Positions 63,132 to 64,000 of a DNA stretch of 64,000 nucleotides are shown here, piece after piece (position 1 is the stretch's first letter; every line of letters starts with the position of its first letter). The notes beneath the pieces are model-generated. The model was not told where the DNA came from. It saw nothing but the letters and a program-made list of their open reading frames with translations, and ran no database searches. The position numbers were made by a program, and so were the translations under genes. This stretch comes from Mesorhizobium sp. PAMC28654. Lineage in GTDB: Bacteria; Pseudomonadota; Alphaproteobacteria; Rhizobiales; Rhizobiaceae. The stretch lies in assembly GCF_020616515.1 (NCBI RefSeq), contig NZ_CP085135.1:5565001-5629000 (forward strand). Direction: 5' to 3'.

Positions 63132-63656
63132 ATGGCGCAATTCACCGTCAATCCGCAGCGTTTCGACCCCTACAAGAACTACCGCTTCCGACTGAAATGG
63201 GATGGCCGCTATGTCGCCGGCATCTCGAAGATCAGCGCGCTGAAGCGCACCACGTCGGTGGTGGAGCACCGCGACGGCGGCGAGGCCGGCACAACGCGCA
63301 AATCGCCGGGCCTGACCCGCTTCGAGCCGGTGACCATCGAGCGCGGCGTGACCCACGATCTCGAATTCGAGCAATGGGCGAACAAGGTGTGGGACCTCAA
63401 CGCCGGTCCGGGCGCGGAAGTGTCGCTCAAGGATTTCCGCAAGGACATCATCCTCGAATTCCATAACGAGGCCGGCCAGCTGGCGCTTGCCTACAGGATC
63501 TATCGCTGCTGGCCCTCGGAAGTGCAGATGCTGCCCGAACTCGACGCCAACGCCAACGCCGTGGCGATCCAGAGCATGAGGCTGGAGAATGAAGGCTGGG
63601 AGCGCGACACCAGCGTCGTCGAACCGGCGGAGCCAAGCTTCACCGATCCGCCGTGA
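63132..63656 (+). CDS. Contractile-tail tube protein (T4 gp19 family)
   Basis: A 174-residue protein with the pattern of the gp19-like tube family: DPYKNYRFRLKWDGRYVAGISKISALKRTTSVVEHRDGG at the start (cited as residues 9-47), then PVTIERGVTHDLEFEQWANKVW, and a C-terminal MRLENEGWERD. Such proteins polymerise into the inner tube of contractile phages and of extracellular contractile injection systems. The ATG has AGGAG about 7 bases upstream. No sheath, baseplate, spike or ATPase gene is in view, so it is alone here apart from the divergent small gene. Confidence 0.82.
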   Translation: MAQFTVNPQRFDPYKNYRFRLKWDGRYVAGISKISALKRTTSVVEHRDGGEAGTTRKSPGLTRFEPVTIERGVTHDLEFEQWANKVWDLNAGPGAEVSLKDFRKDIILEFHNEAGQLALAYRIYRCWPSEVQMLPELDANANAVAIQSMRLENEGWERDTSVVEPAEPSFTDPP

Positions 63657-63795
63657 GAGCGCTCCGGGATTGAAACCCGCTGGGAAAGAAACTGTCCACC
63701 AAGGCGGCAGGCCACGTCTTGCCGCCATTTGCCCGGCGGGTAATCTGCGGCGATGTGGTGTTCTCACCGCTGGATGGTTGACCAAACGGAGGAAC

Positions 63796-64000
63796 ATGAT
63801 GCGGCTTTTGCTGACCGGCCTTGCGACCTTGATCCTCACCGCTCCGCTGCTGGCGGGCGTGGCGCGGGCCGACGATTGCGCCGAAAACCAGATGACCCTG
63901 AATGAGTGCGCCGGGAAGGCGTTCGATGTGGCCGACAAGGCGCTGAACGACGCCTACAAGCAGATCAATGCCCGTCTCAAGGATGATGCGGCAACGAAGA
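63796..64000 (+). CDS. LprI-like (DUF1311) exported protein, N-terminal part only
   Basis: 68 residues are visible before the window ends. A signal peptide (RLLLTGLATLILTAPLLAGVARA) precedes the start of a DUF1311/LprI-type domain: DDCAENQMTLNECAGKAFD with its Cys pair, then DKALNDAYKQINARLKDD. Family members include lysozyme inhibitors of the cell envelope. ATG codons at 63796 and 63799 both fit the GGAGG at 63788-63792; the second has better spacing. Confidence 0.8.
   Translation, partial: MMRLLLTGLATLILTAPLLAGVARADDCAENQMTLNECAGKAFDVADKALNDAYKQINARLKDDAATK

Noticed and set aside
62664..63938. A 424-residue minus-strand frame through the tail tube gene
   Set aside because: Only its last 112 residues, from the ATG at 63002, make sense as a protein with its own ribosome site. 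The remainder is the shadow of the tube gene.

Overview
The window looks like chromosomal DNA of an alphaproteobacterium of the order Rhizobiales, most likely Mesorhizobium or a close relative. This is an inference from gene content (a lipopolysaccharide heptose cluster, trxB followed by an lsrB-type LysR gene, DUF1344, DUF3775 and LssY_C proteins, extensin-family proteins), high GC content and rhizobial-type intergenic palindromes. No rRNA or tRNA gene was seen.

Layout. 1-5.3 kb: the edge of an unidentified gene, then an exported isoaspartyl-methyltransferase-like protein, a large membrane protein with a spermidine-synthase-like domain and an exported alpha/beta hydrolase. 5.4-12.5 kb: a LysR regulator divergent from a gamma-butyrobetaine-hydroxylase-like dioxygenase, a CapA-like protein and several small envelope proteins. 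12.5-13.3 kb: no convincing gene. 13.3-15.7 kb: a lipid kinase gene split by an IS3-family element. 15.8-20.1 kb: a membrane protein and a three-gene catabolic operon (GMC oxidoreductase, enolase-superfamily enzyme, beta-hydroxyacid dehydrogenase). 20.3-27.4 kb: thioesterase, two HxlR regulators each divergent from a redox enzyme, a frameshifted metallo-hydrolase, a glycosyltransferase and a DMT transporter. 27.5-32.2 kb: a CNNM/CBS protein, a LysR gene split by a second IS3-family element, and the divergent dehydrogenase it probably controlled. 32.3-37.2 kb: LssY_C protein, two extensin-family genes (one frameshifted), DUF3775, a TPR protein and greA behind a leader terminator. 37.5-44.1 kb: the heptose genes waaC-waaF-hldD on one strand and hldE-gmhA-gmhB on the other, with a LysE exporter between. 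44.1-48.3 kb: Lrp regulator, trxB, lsrB and two membrane proteins. 48.5-48.9 kb: two candidate small RNAs. 49-58.3 kb: an EF-G-like GTPase (frameshifted), a GGDEF-EAL protein, cupin, MFS exporter, aspartate aminotransferase and two overlapping EAL genes. 58.3-64 kb: GST, cold-shock protein, DNA repair methyltransferase, lytic transglycosylase lipoprotein, GNAT protein, an orphan contractile-tail tube gene with a phage-associated partner, and the start of an LprI-like gene.

How the parts work together. The heptose block supplies ADP-heptose (gmhA, hldE, gmhB, hldD) and transfers it to the lipopolysaccharide inner core (waaC, waaF). The two HxlR-linked redox genes, the GST, trxB and lsrB point to oxidative and electrophile stress handling. 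Three genes with EAL domains point to cyclic-di-GMP control. Two genes are cleanly broken by insertion sequences, and four others carry single small indels. The indels are either recent decay or sequencing error.
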